Notes: a model not told the origin generated them from the letters alone. 64,000 nucleotides of DNA from Geodermatophilus sp. DSM 45219 (GCF_900104025.1 NZ_FNIQ01000003.1:744001-808000); one strand, 5' to 3'; counted from the first letter of the stretch, positions 8,833-17,379 are shown. Numbers and translations: made by a program.

Positions 8833-9267
8833 ATGAGCGCCCCCTTCGCGATCGGCACGCCGCACCACATCCGGCTCACCGTCACCGACGTGGAGCGGTC
8901 CCGCGCCTTCTACACCGGGGTCCTGGGCTTCGACGTGGCGCTGGACAGTCCGCCCCCGGACGACCCGGGCGGGCTGGTCGCCGACACCCTGCAGGGCGGC
9001 GTGGTGCTGGTGAACGCCGGAGTGATGGTGGGACTGCGCCCGGTGGACGCGGCACACGCCGGCGACCGCTTCGACCCCTTCCGGGTGGGCCTGGACCACG
9101 TGAGCTTCTCCGTCGGGAGCAGGCGGGACCTCGACACCGCGGTGGGCGTCTTCGACCGGCACGGGGTGGAGCACGGCCCGATCCGGGAGGTGCCGGCCAT
9201 GGGCATGGCGTTCCTCGCGCTCTTCGACCCCGACGGCATCGCGGTGGAGCTCACCGCCCAGTTGTGA
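8833..9267 (+). CDS. VOC (glyoxalase/bleomycin-resistance) family protein
   Basis: A 144-residue vicinal-oxygen-chelate protein with two beta-alpha-beta-beta-beta modules (about 8-65 and 78-143). Metal-ligand-like positions are visible: the His of HHIRLTVTDVERS, the His of GLDHVSFSV and the Glu of FDPDGIAVELTA. The family includes dioxygenases, isomerases and antibiotic-binding proteins, and nothing here fixes the reaction. It stands alone, transcribed leaderlessly, and converges on the nuclease-fold gene with a hairpin between them. Confidence 0.85.
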   Translation: MSAPFAIGTPHHIRLTVTDVERSRAFYTGVLGFDVALDSPPPDDPGGLVADTLQGGVVLVNAGVMVGLRPVDAAHAGDRFDPFRVGLDHVSFSVGSRRDLDTAVGVFDRHGVEHGPIREVPAMGMAFLALFDPDGIAVELTAQL

Positions 9268-9291
9268 CCGGCCGCCCGGAGCCGCGGCCGG
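9268..9291. terminator. Stem-loop between convergent genes
   Basis: CCGGCCGC (9268-9275) pairs with GCGGCCGG (9284-9291) around an eight-base loop. It begins directly after the VOC stop codon and just before the end of the convergent gene. There is no U-run, as usual for GC-rich actinomycete terminators. Confidence 0.55.
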
Positions 9292-9300
9292 CGGGGACTC

Positions 9301-10143
9301 TCACGGTGCGAGGTCGACGAGGACCCCGGCATGGTCCGAGGGCCAGGTGCCGTCCACCGGCTGGTCGCCGATGACGCGCGCGTCGCGCACGTGCCCGCGG
9401 CCGGCAGGGCCGGGTGGGCCGACGAGGACGTAGTCGATGCGGGCGCTGGGCTCGTGGCTGGCGGCCACGTGGGGGTTGCGCGCGTCCAAGGTCCACCCGG
9501 GATCGGCCGGGTCGGTGTAGCGCCAGGCGTCGACGAGGACCGAGCCCGGCACCACCGGCCTGGTCTCGTGCCCGCACAGCAGGCGGACCTCGTCGGAGTC
9601 CGGCTCGGCGTTGAGGTCACCGGTGACCACGGGCGGATGGCCGTGCGCGGCGTGCGGGACGCGGGCGGCCACGGAACGCACGACGGCGCCCACCTGGCTG
9701 CACCGGATGGCCGACTCCGCCGGGGCGGACTCCAGCTGGGTGGTGGAGAAGGGGATCGGTCCGCCGGGTGCGTCGATCGTGGCGTGCAGGAGCGTGTGCT
9801 CCTGCGGGCGTCCCGCAGGAGCCGGCAGTGCCACGCTCTCGTGGTCGGTGATCGGCCAGCGGCTCAGGACGGCGTTGGCGATGCCGATGGTGGGACTCCC
9901 CAGGCGCTGCTGCCACCGGCCGGGAGCCGGGGACCGTGCCAGCGCCCAGTACATGCCCAGCCGGTCGGCGAGCAGCTGGGCCTGGTTGCTGCCGGCAGCG
10001 GTCCACACCTCCTGCAGGCCGACGACGTCGGGCCGTTCGGTGACGAGGTGGGCCGTGATCACCTCCTGGCGCTCCCGCCAGTCCCCGAAGCGCCACCACA
10101 GGTTCCAGGTCACCACGCGCACCCGCTGCTCGACGCTGGGCAC
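9301..10143 (-). CDS. Endonuclease/exonuclease/phosphatase family protein
   Basis: A 280-residue EEP-fold metal-dependent hydrolase. The conserved blocks appear in order: TWNLWWRFG, VVGLQEVW (metal-binding Glu), VVTGDLNAEPDSDE (catalytic Asp/Asn) and SDHAGVLVDL (Asp-His at the C-terminus). The frame extends to 10197, but GTG 10143 leaves only a few residues before the first strand and falls in the short gap after the SGNH gene. The fold hydrolyses phosphodiesters or phosphomonoesters in DNA, RNA, lipids or inositol phosphates. No signal peptide is present. It probably shares an operon with the SGNH hydrolase 20 bases upstream. Confidence 0.85.
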   Translation of the reverse strand: MPSVEQRVRVVTWNLWWRFGDWRERQEVITAHLVTERPDVVGLQEVWTAAGSNQAQLLADRLGMYWALARSPAPGRWQQRLGSPTIGIANAVLSRWPITDHESVALPAPAGRPQEHTLLHATIDAPGGPIPFSTTQLESAPAESAIRCSQVGAVVRSVAARVPHAAHGHPPVVTGDLNAEPDSDEVRLLCGHETRPVVPGSVLVDAWRYTDPADPGWTLDARNPHVAASHEPSARIDYVLVGPPGPAGRGHVRDARVIGDQPVDGTWPSDHAGVLVDLAP

Positions 10144-10163
10144 GGTCGCCGACTCGAGGGCCC

Positions 10164-10901
10164 TCAGGCCACGGCGTCGGCGAGGTGAGCGGCCCACCTG
10201 GCATAGGTGTACGCGCTGGGGTGGAACCCGTCCGCGGCGAACAGACCCTCACCGGTCAGCGGCGGCCCGGGGACGTGCAGCACGCCGGGACGCTGTGCCG
10301 CCAGGCGCCGCAACTGCCGGTCCAGGCTCCGGGCGTGCCAGCCCAGCACGGCGCGCAGCGGCTGCGGCAGTGCGGGGAAGGACCCCAGGTCCGGCACGCC
10401 GGCCAGCACGACCCGCCCGCCCGGGGCCAGGTGCGGCCCGAGCGCGTCGAGGACCCGGACGACCCGCCCGCGCCAGGCGCGGCGACTGCGGAAGCGCAGG
10501 GCGTCGTTGACCCCGAGGACGACGACGGCGAGGTCCTGACCGACCGGCGCGCTCGGGACCAGCTCACGGGCGGTGTGGCCGGCGGTGGCGCCGGTGCGCG
10601 CGCAGACCGTCCACGCCACGGGGAGACCGCGGCGACGAGCGACCTCGGCGGCCAACTGGCGCGCCACCCCCTGGCGCTGGTCGGACACGCCGACTCCCGC
10701 GGCCGTGGACTCACCCACGACCACCAGACCCAGGGGTGGCACGTCCCGGCCCGCCGGGCCGGCCGGCTCGACGCCGCTCCGGTCCCCGGCGGCCTCGGGC
10801 AGGACCGGCGTCCGCTCCCGCACCTGCCGGCCCTGGCGGACCAGCACCGGCGCCAACGCCAGCGCCAGCGGACGGCTCACCTGGACGCCGACTGCTCCCA
10901 T
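10164..10901 (-). CDS. SGNH/GDSL-type hydrolase
   Basis: A 245-residue SGNH hydrolase. Block I is VVVGESTAAGVGV with the nucleophile Ser (GES instead of GDS), block III is GVNDALRF with the oxyanion Asn, and block V is DGFHPSAYTY with catalytic Asp and His. A short N-terminal segment is weakly hydrophobic but not a convincing signal peptide. Family members are esterases, lipases or acyl hydrolases acting on lipids or cell-wall acyl groups. The ATG lies six bases after TACGGT, so the transcript is probably leaderless. The EEP-fold gene follows. Confidence 0.85.
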   Translation of the reverse strand: MGAVGVQVSRPLALALAPVLVRQGRQVRERTPVLPEAAGDRSGVEPAGPAGRDVPPLGLVVVGESTAAGVGVSDQRQGVARQLAAEVARRRGLPVAWTVCARTGATAGHTARELVPSAPVGQDLAVVVLGVNDALRFRSRRAWRGRVVRVLDALGPHLAPGGRVVLAGVPDLGSFPALPQPLRAVLGWHARSLDRQLRRLAAQRPGVLHVPGPPLTGEGLFAADGFHPSAYTYARWAAHLADAVA

Positions 10902-10907
10902 GCCCGC

Positions 10908-10913
10908 ACCGTA
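10908..10913 (-). promoter_or_regulatory. -10 element of a leaderless promoter for the SGNH hydrolase
   Basis: On the minus strand TACGGT ends six bases before the ATG at 10901, matching the leaderless layout seen elsewhere in the window. It lies in the 18 bases between the sortase stop and the SGNH start, so the SGNH gene may be transcribed separately from the sortase. Confidence 0.5.
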
Positions 10914-10919
10914 GTGCGG

Positions 10920-11576
10920 TCACGGGCTCCGCAGCGCGGCCGGGCCGTCGGGGGCGTCGGCCTTGGCCAGCGACGTCTCCAGCTCCCCGTGCACCACGAG
11001 CCGCTCGCGGTCGGAGAACTCCGGGTGGCAGGTGGTCAGGGTGAGGAAGGCACCGGTGGCCGGGCCGTCGGCCGGTCCGCCGGGCGTCGGGGCGACCACC
11101 CAGGTGTCGGTCGGCGCGACCACGAGCGTCGCCGTCACCCGGTAGACGTGCCAGGTGTCGGCGGTCTCGACCACCACCGGGTCCCCGCGCTGCACCGTGT
11201 CCAGGTCGAGGAACGGGCTGCCCTGCCCGACCCGGTGGCCGGCGACGGCGAAGTTGCCCAGCGCGCCCGGGGCCGCCGTCCCGGGGTAGTGGCCGGGCCC
11301 CGCCTCCAGCTGGCCGGGGTCGACGCCCTCGACGACCGCGCGGGTCCAGTCCGCGCCGAGCCGCGGTACGTGCAGGAACGCGAACGCCCCGCCCGGGTCG
11401 GGCTCGGTGGGCGCCCCGGGGGCCGACCACTCCTCGCGGAGCTCGTCGGCCACCCGGTCCTGCGCCCGGCCGGCACCGACGTCGGTGCCCCACACCTGGT
11501 GGGCCACGACCAGCAGCACCAGCGCTCCCGCCACGACGGCCAGTGCCGACAGCGTGCGGACCAGTCTGCGCACCAC
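10920..11576 (-). CDS. Class E-type sortase
   Basis: A 218-residue transpeptidase with one N-terminal membrane anchor (about residues 5-27). The C-terminal sortase domain holds the catalytic His in FAVAGHRV, the Cys in LTLTTCHPEF (TLxTC motif) and the Arg in SDRERLVVHGEL. The GTG at 11576 follows a GGGAGG-like site and gives a normal anchor; the longer frame adds an unlikely Pro/Arg-rich leader. The gene directly upstream in the same orientation encodes a surface protein with an LPNTG sorting signal, its obvious substrate. The pair would attach that protein to the cell wall. Confidence 0.92.
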   Translation of the reverse strand: MVRRLVRTLSALAVVAGALVLLVVAHQVWGTDVGAGRAQDRVADELREEWSAPGAPTEPDPGGAFAFLHVPRLGADWTRAVVEGVDPGQLEAGPGHYPGTAAPGALGNFAVAGHRVGQGSPFLDLDTVQRGDPVVVETADTWHVYRVTATLVVAPTDTWVVAPTPGGPADGPATGAFLTLTTCHPEFSDRERLVVHGELETSLAKADAPDGPAALRSP

Positions 11577-11637
11577 GCCTCCCCCTCCCGATCGGTCGTC
11601 CGTCCCGCCAGCCGCCCGGCGGGCGGGACGGCTGTCC

Positions 11638-12699
11638 TCAGACCTGGCGACGACGACGGGTGGCGACCAGGCCGGCGCCACCACCGAGCAGGACCAGCCC
11701 GCCGGCGGCGGCGAGGCCCAGCACGTCGGCGCCGGTGTTCGGCAGCGCGGTGCCCCACACGGTCGGCGGCGCCAGGACGACGACCTCGTGCGTCGCGGTG
11801 GCCTCGGTGCCGCTGTCGTCGACGACGGTCAGCCTGACCGTGTAGGTGCCCGGGGCGGTGAACTCGTGCTGCACCTCGACGCCGCCGGCCGGCTCGGAGC
11901 CGTCACCGAAGTCCCAGGCGTAGCCGGTGATCTCGCCGTCGGCGTCGGTCGACCCCGCAGCGGAGAAGGTGTAGGTCGCGCCGTCGTTGGTGGCGGTGAC
12001 GGCGGCGGTCGGTGCCTGGCCGTCGGGCTGGGTCTGCGGGCCGGAGGAGAACCGGAACTCGTTGCAGCCGAACGTCATGCCGTGGACGGTGACGTCCGCG
12101 CCCTGCTGGTAGAGCAGCTGGAAGCCGATGTCGGTGATCACGGCGTGGGGGTAGGCGGCGCTGACCTCGGCGAGGGTGGCCTCCCTGAGGCTCTCGCTGT
12201 CGAGCTCCGTCAGGTCGCCCAGTCCGCTCTCCCAGACGTCGGTCGGCTCGTCGGCCCCCGGCGCCCAGTACACGAGGATGGCGTCGTCGAGCTGGACGCC
12301 GTCGGTGGCGTCGAGGTCGAGGTACATCTCGTACGTCGGGTGGTTGTCGAGGGACTGGCCCGCGGCCAGCGAGACGTCGAGCGCCGCGTTCGACTGGGAC
12401 GTGGCGTCGGCCAGCGGGATCTCCAGGCCGCTGACGAAGTACGAGGCGTAGGCCCCCAGGTCCGGGTCGTCGTCGGCCGACGGCGTGGTCAGGCGCAGCC
12501 CCTCGGGGAGCATCTGCGCGACGGCCCCGTCGCCCACCCCGGTGAGCCGGCCGCTGAAGGACCGCTCGAGTCCGGCCGTGTCGAGCGTGGTGACGCCGCA
12601 GCCGGACGCCGAGGCGACCCCGGGCGCGGCCGCGCCGAGCAGGGCGCTGGTGCCGAGGGCGAGTGCCCCTGTGGTGACGAGACCGGTGATGCGCTTCAC
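11638..12699 (-). CDS. LPxTG cell-wall-anchored surface protein with PKD domain
   Basis: A 353-residue secreted protein. It has a signal peptide (about 1-30, KRITGLVTTGALALG, ending near ASASG) and a unique N-terminal region of about 200 residues with Cys near each end. A PKD beta-sandwich (about 230-310; YAWDFGDGSEPAGG is the PKD signature) is followed by a C-terminal sorting signal: LPNTG, hydrophobic segment, RRRR tail. The unique region is acidic and beta-rich and unfamiliar to me. It is 61 bases upstream of the sortase. A role in adhesion or matrix is plausible but unproven. GTG 12699 was chosen because it places the signal peptide at the N-terminus. Confidence 0.9.
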   Translation of the reverse strand: MKRITGLVTTGALALGTSALLGAAAPGVASASGCGVTTLDTAGLERSFSGRLTGVGDGAVAQMLPEGLRLTTPSADDDPDLGAYASYFVSGLEIPLADATSQSNAALDVSLAAGQSLDNHPTYEMYLDLDATDGVQLDDAILVYWAPGADEPTDVWESGLGDLTELDSESLREATLAEVSAAYPHAVITDIGFQLLYQQGADVTVHGMTFGCNEFRFSSGPQTQPDGQAPTAAVTATNDGATYTFSAAGSTDADGEITGYAWDFGDGSEPAGGVEVQHEFTAPGTYTVRLTVVDDSGTEATATHEVVVLAPPTVWGTALPNTGADVLGLAAAGGLVLLGGGAGLVATRRRRQV

Positions 12700-12935
12700 G
12701 GTGACCCCCCGAGGTCGTGCACGCGGGGGCCGGCCTGCCCGTCCCCCGTCGGGCAGCAGGAGCGTCCGGTCCGCCGGGTGCGCCGACACACCCCCTGGCG
12801 CCCGGCCGGGTGACTCCTGGACGGGGGGTCGGCCGCCGAGTCGTCACTCTCCGTGATCCCGCGAGCGGCACCGATGAGCCCGCAGGCCGCCCGCCGTCCT
12901 ACCCGGGAGACCCCACCGACCCGAGGAGGACCCCC

Positions 12936-13574
12936 GTGCGACCGCTCGTCGTCACCGAGTTCACGACGCTGGACGGGGTCGTGCAGGCCCCCGGCGGCCC
13001 CGACGAGGACACCACCGGCGGCTTCGCCCACGGCGGCTGGCTCGTCCCGTTCTTCGAGGACACCCTCGGCGCGCAGATGGACGCCTGGTTCGCCGGCGTC
13101 GAGGACTTCCTGCTCGGCCGCGGGACCTACGAGATCTTCGCCGCGGCCTGGCCGCAGACGCCGACCGAGGGCGATCCGGTCGCCGAGGCGCTCAACACCC
13201 GCACCAAGCACGTCGCCTCGCGCACGCTGACCTCGCTGGACTGGTCGGGTGCGCGGCTGGTCGAGGGCGACGTGGTGGCGGCGGTGCGGGAGCTGCGGGA
13301 GCAGGACGGTGGCGAGCTGCAGGTGCACGGCTCGCCCGGCCTGGTGCAGACGCTGCTGCGCGCCGACCTGGTCGACGAGCTGCGCCTGGTGGTGGCCCCC
13401 GTCGTCCTGGGGGAGGGCAAGCGGCTGTTCGGGGCCGGCGCGGTGCCGGGGTCGTGGCGGCTGACGGCGTCCTCGACGACGCCGGCCGGCGTGCTGCTGT
13501 GCACCTACCGGCGGGCCGGCGAGGTGCGGACCGGCGCGATGGGCGCCGAGTACGCGGACGGGGTCAGCGGTTGA
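12936..13574 (+). CDS. Dihydrofolate reductase-like protein (RibD C-terminal fold)
   Basis: A 212-residue protein of the RibD C-terminal/dihydrofolate reductase-like family that is abundant in actinomycetes. The N-terminus VVTEFTTLDGVVQAPGG, the central LLGRGTYEIFAAAWP and the C-terminal ELQVHGSPGLVQTLL with VVLGEGKRLF are characteristic. It should bind NADPH and reduce an unknown pterin-, flavin- or riboflavin-precursor-like substrate. GTG 12936 has a perfect AGGAGG six bases upstream and was preferred over the longer open frame. The last 11 bases overlap the convergent GAF-EAL gene. Confidence 0.85.
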   Translation: MRPLVVTEFTTLDGVVQAPGGPDEDTTGGFAHGGWLVPFFEDTLGAQMDAWFAGVEDFLLGRGTYEIFAAAWPQTPTEGDPVAEALNTRTKHVASRTLTSLDWSGARLVEGDVVAAVRELREQDGGELQVHGSPGLVQTLLRADLVDELRLVVAPVVLGEGKRLFGAGAVPGSWRLTASSTTPAGVLLCTYRRAGEVRTGAMGAEYADGVSG

Positions 13575-14781
13575 GCAGCACCCCGGGGACGGCGGCCCGG
13601 GTCCGGGGCGCCGGGAGGCCGAGCGCCTCGGGCGGCCCGGGCCGGCCGAAGTACCAGCCCTGGCCGTGGTCGACGCCCAGCGCGCGCAGCGCCGTCGCGT
13701 CCTCCGCCGTCTCCACGCCCTCGGCGACCACGTGGGCGCCGCAGCCGTGGGCGAAGGAGACCAGCGAGCCGACCAGCGTGGCCAGCACCCGGTCGGCGGC
13801 GAGGCCGGTCACGATGCTGCGGTCGAGCTTGATGACGTCGGGGGCGGTCACCACGATGTGCCGCAGCGAGGAGAAGCCGGCGCCGACGTCGTCGATGGCC
13901 AGCCGCAGCCCGGCGGCCCGGACGGGGGCCAGGGCGGCGGAGAGGCGGTCGTAGTCCTCGACCGCGTCGTGCTCGGTGAGCTCCAGCACGACTCGGTGCA
14001 GCGGCAGCCGGCGCAGCAGCTCGCCGCACGCCGGGGTGAGCAGGGTGGCGGGGGAGACGTTCATGGCGACGTAGCCGCCGACGCGGTCGAGGTGCTCGGC
14101 GGCGCGCTCCAGGGCCTGCAGCTCCAGGGCGTGGCCCATCCCGACGCTGTGCGCCTCGGCGAAGACGACGTCGGGCGTGCGCCCCCAGCCGGCCGGGAAG
14201 CGGGACAGCGCCTCGGCACCGACGCGGGTGCCGGTGGCGAGGTCGACGACGGGCTGCAGCAGGACGACCGGACCGCCCTCGGCGACGACCGGGTCGAGGC
14301 GGCCCTCGATCTCGCTGCGCCGCTGCTGCTCGCGGACCTCGGGCTCGATGATCACCGCGGCGGCGCCCGCGAGCACCTTCACCAGCGCCTCGTCGCGCTT
14401 GCCGAGCTGCTTGTCGGAGGTGAAGCCAAAGGCGCAGAACGTGCCGTAGAGGCTGCCGTCGCTGAGGACCACCGGCGTGGAGACGTAGCTGCGGATGCGC
14501 GGGATGCGCGCGCTCGGCAGCGCCATCGCGGCCGGGTACCGCTTCACGTCCGGGATGACGGCGGGCAGCTTCCCGTCGAGGATCGCCTGGCAGAACGAGG
14601 TGTCCTGGCGGACCTTCGCACCCTCCTGGACCAGCACCGGCACCGAGGTCTCCACGACTTCCAGGTGCTGGGTCGTGCCGTCCAGGCGGCTCAGGAACGC
14701 CACGCTGAGGTCCAGCGACTTCTTCGCGGTGACCAGCAGGTCGGCGATCTGCTGGTCGGCGGCCGAACGCTTCCTGCGCAT
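13564..14781 (-). CDS. GAF-EAL protein, cyclic-di-GMP phosphodiesterase
   Basis: A 405-residue soluble protein with an N-terminal GAF sensor (about 15-165) and a C-terminal EAL domain (about 175-400). All usual catalytic positions are present: Glu of GAEALSRF, Asn of MNVSPATL, Glu of LELTEHD, the DD pair of IDDVGAGFSS, Lys of VIKLDRS, Glu of VVAEGVET and Gln of GQGWYFG. It should therefore hydrolyse c-di-GMP to pGpG under control of a GAF ligand or redox signal. ATG 14781 has GAGGAGG upstream, while the much longer open frame is antisense coding noise. Two paralogues lie at 36104-37294 and 62292-63500. Confidence 0.93.
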   Translation of the reverse strand: MRRKRSAADQQIADLLVTAKKSLDLSVAFLSRLDGTTQHLEVVETSVPVLVQEGAKVRQDTSFCQAILDGKLPAVIPDVKRYPAAMALPSARIPRIRSYVSTPVVLSDGSLYGTFCAFGFTSDKQLGKRDEALVKVLAGAAAVIIEPEVREQQRRSEIEGRLDPVVAEGGPVVLLQPVVDLATGTRVGAEALSRFPAGWGRTPDVVFAEAHSVGMGHALELQALERAAEHLDRVGGYVAMNVSPATLLTPACGELLRRLPLHRVVLELTEHDAVEDYDRLSAALAPVRAAGLRLAIDDVGAGFSSLRHIVVTAPDVIKLDRSIVTGLAADRVLATLVGSLVSFAHGCGAHVVAEGVETAEDATALRALGVDHGQGWYFGRPGPPEALGLPAPRTRAAVPGVLLNR

Positions 14782-14919
14782 GAACGCCTCCTCTCCTCCA
14801 CAGCGGGCATCGACCGACCGCGGCGTGAGCTGGAGCGTCCTCACCCGTTGGGGGGAGGGAAGGACGGCGGGACGTCGGTGGTTGCGCTGAGCAACACCAG
14901 CTGAGAGGTCCGAGAGCAC

Positions 14920-15909
14920 ATGAGCATCCCGTTGTCCGTCCTCGACCTGGCGCCGATCTCGAGGGGTCAGACGCCGGCCGACAGCATCGCGGCGAGCGTC
15001 GCGCTGGCCCAGCGTGCGGAGCGGTCCGGCTACCGGCGGGTCTGGTACGCCGAGCACCACAACATGCCGACCATCGCCTCCTCGGCGACCAGCGTGCTCA
15101 TCGCGCACGTCGGCGCGCACACGTCGTCCATCCGGCTCGGCGCCGGCGGCGTCATGCTGCCCAACCACTCGCCGCTGACGATCGCCGAGCAGTTCGGCAC
15201 CCTCGACGCGATGTACCCGGGCCGGATCGACCTGGGCCTGGGCCGCGCGCCGGGCTCGGACCAGAACACCATGTACGCGCTGCGCCGCGACCCGCGCTCG
15301 GCCGACCGCTTCCCGCAGGACGTGCTCGAGCTGCAGGGCTACCTGACCGGTGAGTCCCAGGTACCGGGGGTCGACGCGATCCCCGGCAAGGGGTCGGACG
15401 TGCCGCTGTACGTGCTGGGCTCGTCGATGTTCGGCGCGACGCTCGCCGCCGCGCTGGGCCTGCCGTACGCCTTCGCCTCGCACTTCGCGCCGTCGATGCT
15501 GCAGCCGGCGGTCGAGGCCTACCGCCGCGAGTTCCAGCCGTCGGCGCAGCTCGACCGGCCGTACGTGATCGCCGGGGTCAACGCGGTCGCGGCCGACAGC
15601 CGCGCGGCCGCCGAGGAGGCGTTCGCCGCGGCCCGGCGGCGGCTGGCCGCCGGCCTGTTCGGCCGCGGGAAGGCGCTGACGGACGACGAGGCGCAGCTGC
15701 TGCTCGACGGTGGCGCCGGCGTGCACGTCGACACGATGCTGACCCACACCGCGGTCGGCACCCCGGCCGAGGTGCGGGAGCACCTGACCGGCTTCGCGCG
15801 CGAGGCCGACGCCGACGAGCTGATCGTGGCCCACCAGTTCCCCGGGGTGGAGGGCCGGCTGCGCTCGGTCGAGCTCACCGCCGAGGCGATGGCGACCGTC
15901 GCCGCCTGA
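14920..15909 (+). CDS. LLM-class flavin-dependent oxidoreductase
   Basis: A 329-residue luciferase-like (alpha/beta)8-barrel monooxygenase. Typical blocks are SVLDLAPIS at the N-terminus, [51 protein letters not shown] and the C-terminal [12 protein letters not shown]. It belongs to the group annotated as MsnO8-like, which uses reduced FMN (some relatives use F420). The substrate is unknown. It stands as a single gene, bounded on the right by strong hairpins that separate it from the convergent transglycosylase gene. Confidence 0.9.
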   Translation: MSIPLSVLDLAPISRGQTPADSIAASVALAQRAERSGYRRVWYAEHHNMPTIASSATSVLIAHVGAHTSSIRLGAGGVMLPNHSPLTIAEQFGTLDAMYPGRIDLGLGRAPGSDQNTMYALRRDPRSADRFPQDVLELQGYLTGESQVPGVDAIPGKGSDVPLYVLGSSMFGATLAAALGLPYAFASHFAPSMLQPAVEAYRREFQPSAQLDRPYVIAGVNAVAADSRAAAEEAFAAARRRLAAGLFGRGKALTDDEAQLLLDGGAGVHVDTMLTHTAVGTPAEVREHLTGFAREADADELIVAHQFPGVEGRLRSVELTAEAMATVAA

Positions 15910-15916
15910 AGAAGGA

Positions 15917-15967
15917 CCCCCCTGCCCCCCGCCACTCGCGAGCTCGCGGCGGGACCCTGCAGGGGGG
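15917..15967. terminator. Bidirectional terminator-like hairpin
   Basis: CCCCCCTGC at 15917-15925 pairs with GCAGGGGGG at 15959-15967. Between them CCCGCC/GGCGGG and the palindrome CGCGAGCTCGCG extend the stem. It lies eight bases after the LLM stop codon, between convergent genes. Confidence 0.6.
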
Positions 15968-15974
15968 CCGCCGT

Positions 15975-16036
15975 TGCGGGCGTTCCTCGCGCTGTGCTGG
16001 CGTTGCTGCAGCCGCAGAGCACGAGGAACGCCCGCA
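15975..16036. repeat. Perfect 15-bp inverted repeat with 32-bp spacer
   Basis: TGCGGGCGTTCCTCG at 15975-15989 is exactly inverted at 16022-16036. It lies immediately after the preceding hairpin and just before the end of the convergent transglycosylase gene. It resembles in style the long intergenic inverted repeats at 33361 and 54762 and may act as a second terminator or be a REP-like element. Confidence 0.65.
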
Positions 16037-16047
16037 GTGCCTGAGGG

Positions 16048-16605
16048 TCAGTACCAGTTGTTGGCCTGGTGGAAGTCCCAGGCGGCGCAGGGGCTGCCGT
16101 AGCGCTCCTCGATGTAGACCAGGCCCGCGTCGATCTGCCTGAACGGGTCCGACGTCTTGGCGATGCCGGTGCTCGCCCAGGTCGCGTTCAGGAACTGGGC
16201 GATGCCGTACGCGGTGCTCGTCGGGTTCTGGGCGGTCGGCGTCCAGTCGCTCTCGGCCTCCCAGAGCTGGTCGAGGCAGCCGAACTGGGTGGCGTTCCCG
16301 ACCTGGCCGGCCGCGTAGTCCTTGTAGGCCTGCGTCCCGGTGCCGGTGGGTGCGGGCGCAGGCGCCGGCGCCGGCGCGGGAGCGGGTGCGGGTGCGGGTG
16401 CGGGTGCCGGCGTCGCGGCCTCGTCGGCCCCGTCCCGCTGCGAGCGGTCGCCGTCCCACCGCTGGCCGTCCCAGGACGACGAGCGGTCGCCGTCCGGTCC
16501 CGGCTCGTCGGCCTGGGCGAGGGACTGCCCGGCGAAGGTGAGCGTGAGCGCCATGGCGCCCGTGGCGGTCAGCAGGTGCAGGGTGCGGCGGGTGCGTGCG
16601 TGCAT
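16048..16605 (-). CDS. Secreted transglycosylase-like (SLT/resuscitation-factor-type) cell-wall hydrolase
   Basis: A 185-residue secreted protein. A signal peptide (about 1-35) is followed by an acidic stretch, an Ala-Pro repeat linker (about 75-95, encoded by a GC-rich hexamer-like repeat) and a C-terminal lytic-transglycosylase-like domain (about 100-185). That domain shows LWEAESDW with the likely catalytic Glu, then STAYGIAQFLNATW and IEERYGSPCAAWDFHQ. Such proteins cleave peptidoglycan during growth, sporulation or germination. ATG 16605 has an AGGAGG about ten bases upstream. A c-di-AMP riboswitch lies in its long 5' leader, as is common for actinobacterial wall hydrolases. Confidence 0.9.
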   Translation of the reverse strand: MHARTRRTLHLLTATGAMALTLTFAGQSLAQADEPGPDGDRSSSWDGQRWDGDRSQRDGADEAATPAPAPAPAPAPAPAPAPAPAPTGTGTQAYKDYAAGQVGNATQFGCLDQLWEAESDWTPTAQNPTSTAYGIAQFLNATWASTGIAKTSDPFRQIDAGLVYIEERYGSPCAAWDFHQANNWY

Positions 16606-16871
16606 GAGGGCAGTCCTCCTGGGGTGCGAGCTGCGGAGGGCGCGCGCCGATGGCGGCGGCGCCGGTGGCGGGCCGTACTGGGCGAGCTGCGGCACGAGGC
16701 CTGGACGTGCAGGGTCGGCAGCCGGGCGTGCGGCACCGGCCGGACGACGGGCTCGGTCCGGCTGCGGGCGCCGTGCGGGGGCTGGTCCTGGCAGGAAGGC
16801 AGGCGGGCACGCGACGGTCCCGGACCTGCGGCCGCGGGGCTCCGAGGCCCCGGGCGCGATGGAACTCCGTT

Positions 16872-17040
16872 CTCCCTTGGCCGCCTACCGGGTGAGCTGA
16901 CGGGTTCGGGCTGGGAGGGCCCTACCCGCTCCCGAGGTGTCCGGGAGCGGGACTCACCCCGGTGGTGCAGGTGGGTCCCCGGCTCGCGCCCACGCGGGGA
17001 GCGCGACTCGGCGGCATCCGGCGCGGGTTCCCCGGTCGGG
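16872..17040 (-). ncRNA. ydaO/yuaA-type cyclic-di-AMP riboswitch
   Basis: On the minus strand this leader carries the conserved ydaO blocks in order: GGGGTGA, a GC-clamped variable stem (CCCGCTCCCG/CGGGAGCGGG), TAGGG, CCGAACCCGTCAGCTCACCC, GGTAGGCGGC and GGGAGA. The 5' half contains CCGGGGAACCC and CGCCGGATGCCGCCG, as in actinobacterial members. It sits between a good promoter and the transglycosylase start, with roughly 270 bases of further leader. The class binds c-di-AMP and usually turns wall-hydrolase genes off. Boundaries are approximate. Confidence 0.85.
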
Positions 17041-17066
17041 GAGGTGCCGACCGGCCGGACGCAGGA

Positions 17067-17095
17067 AACGTAGGGCCGTGACCATCCCGTGACAA
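17067..17095 (-). promoter_or_regulatory. Promoter of the riboswitch-transglycosylase transcript, with GTCAC direct repeat
   Basis: On the minus strand TTGTCA (plus 17090-17095) and TACGTT (17067-17072) are separated by exactly 17 bases, a near-consensus housekeeping promoter upstream of the riboswitch. Overlapping it is a direct repeat GTCAC-N6-GTCAC with an 11-base period. This resembles GlnR/MtrA-type response-regulator boxes, and MtrA controls resuscitation-factor genes in mycobacteria. A matching repeat precedes the regulator at 32465. Confidence 0.65.
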
Positions 17096-17379
17096 TCGCC
17101 GGGACCGACCTGGTGCCGGCGACCTGGTGACAGGCCGCCGACACGCCAGGACACGCGCTCGTCGGCTCACCCTGCGCGACCACCGCGGCCGACGGGTGGC
17201 GCGCTGCTCCGGCGCCACCCGTCCGGACCCGTACCCGACGCCCGTCCACGGCCGGCCGTCGGAGCCGGACGAGGGCCGGCGGCAGGCAGCGGGCCTCGGC
17301 CACCGCCGGGCCGTCGTCGCGGGACGGGCAGGACGGCGGCCGGCCCGGGACCCGCCCGGACCGGCCACCGCCCGCGCGG
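17096..17379. other. Non-coding stretch between the riboswitch promoter and the PKS operon end
   Basis: Open frames here are short or shadow-like and have no family resemblance. No tRNA, repeat or convincing promoter is visible. It lies upstream of the riboswitch transcript and downstream of the VOC gene that ends the PKS operon, so a terminator for that long operon is expected but not obvious. Confidence 0.4.

Noticed and set aside
16340-16410. Short tandem repeat in the transglycosylase gene as a CRISPR-like or satellite array
   Set aside because: It encodes an Ala-Pro linker within a secreted protein; units are six bases and imperfect with no spacers.
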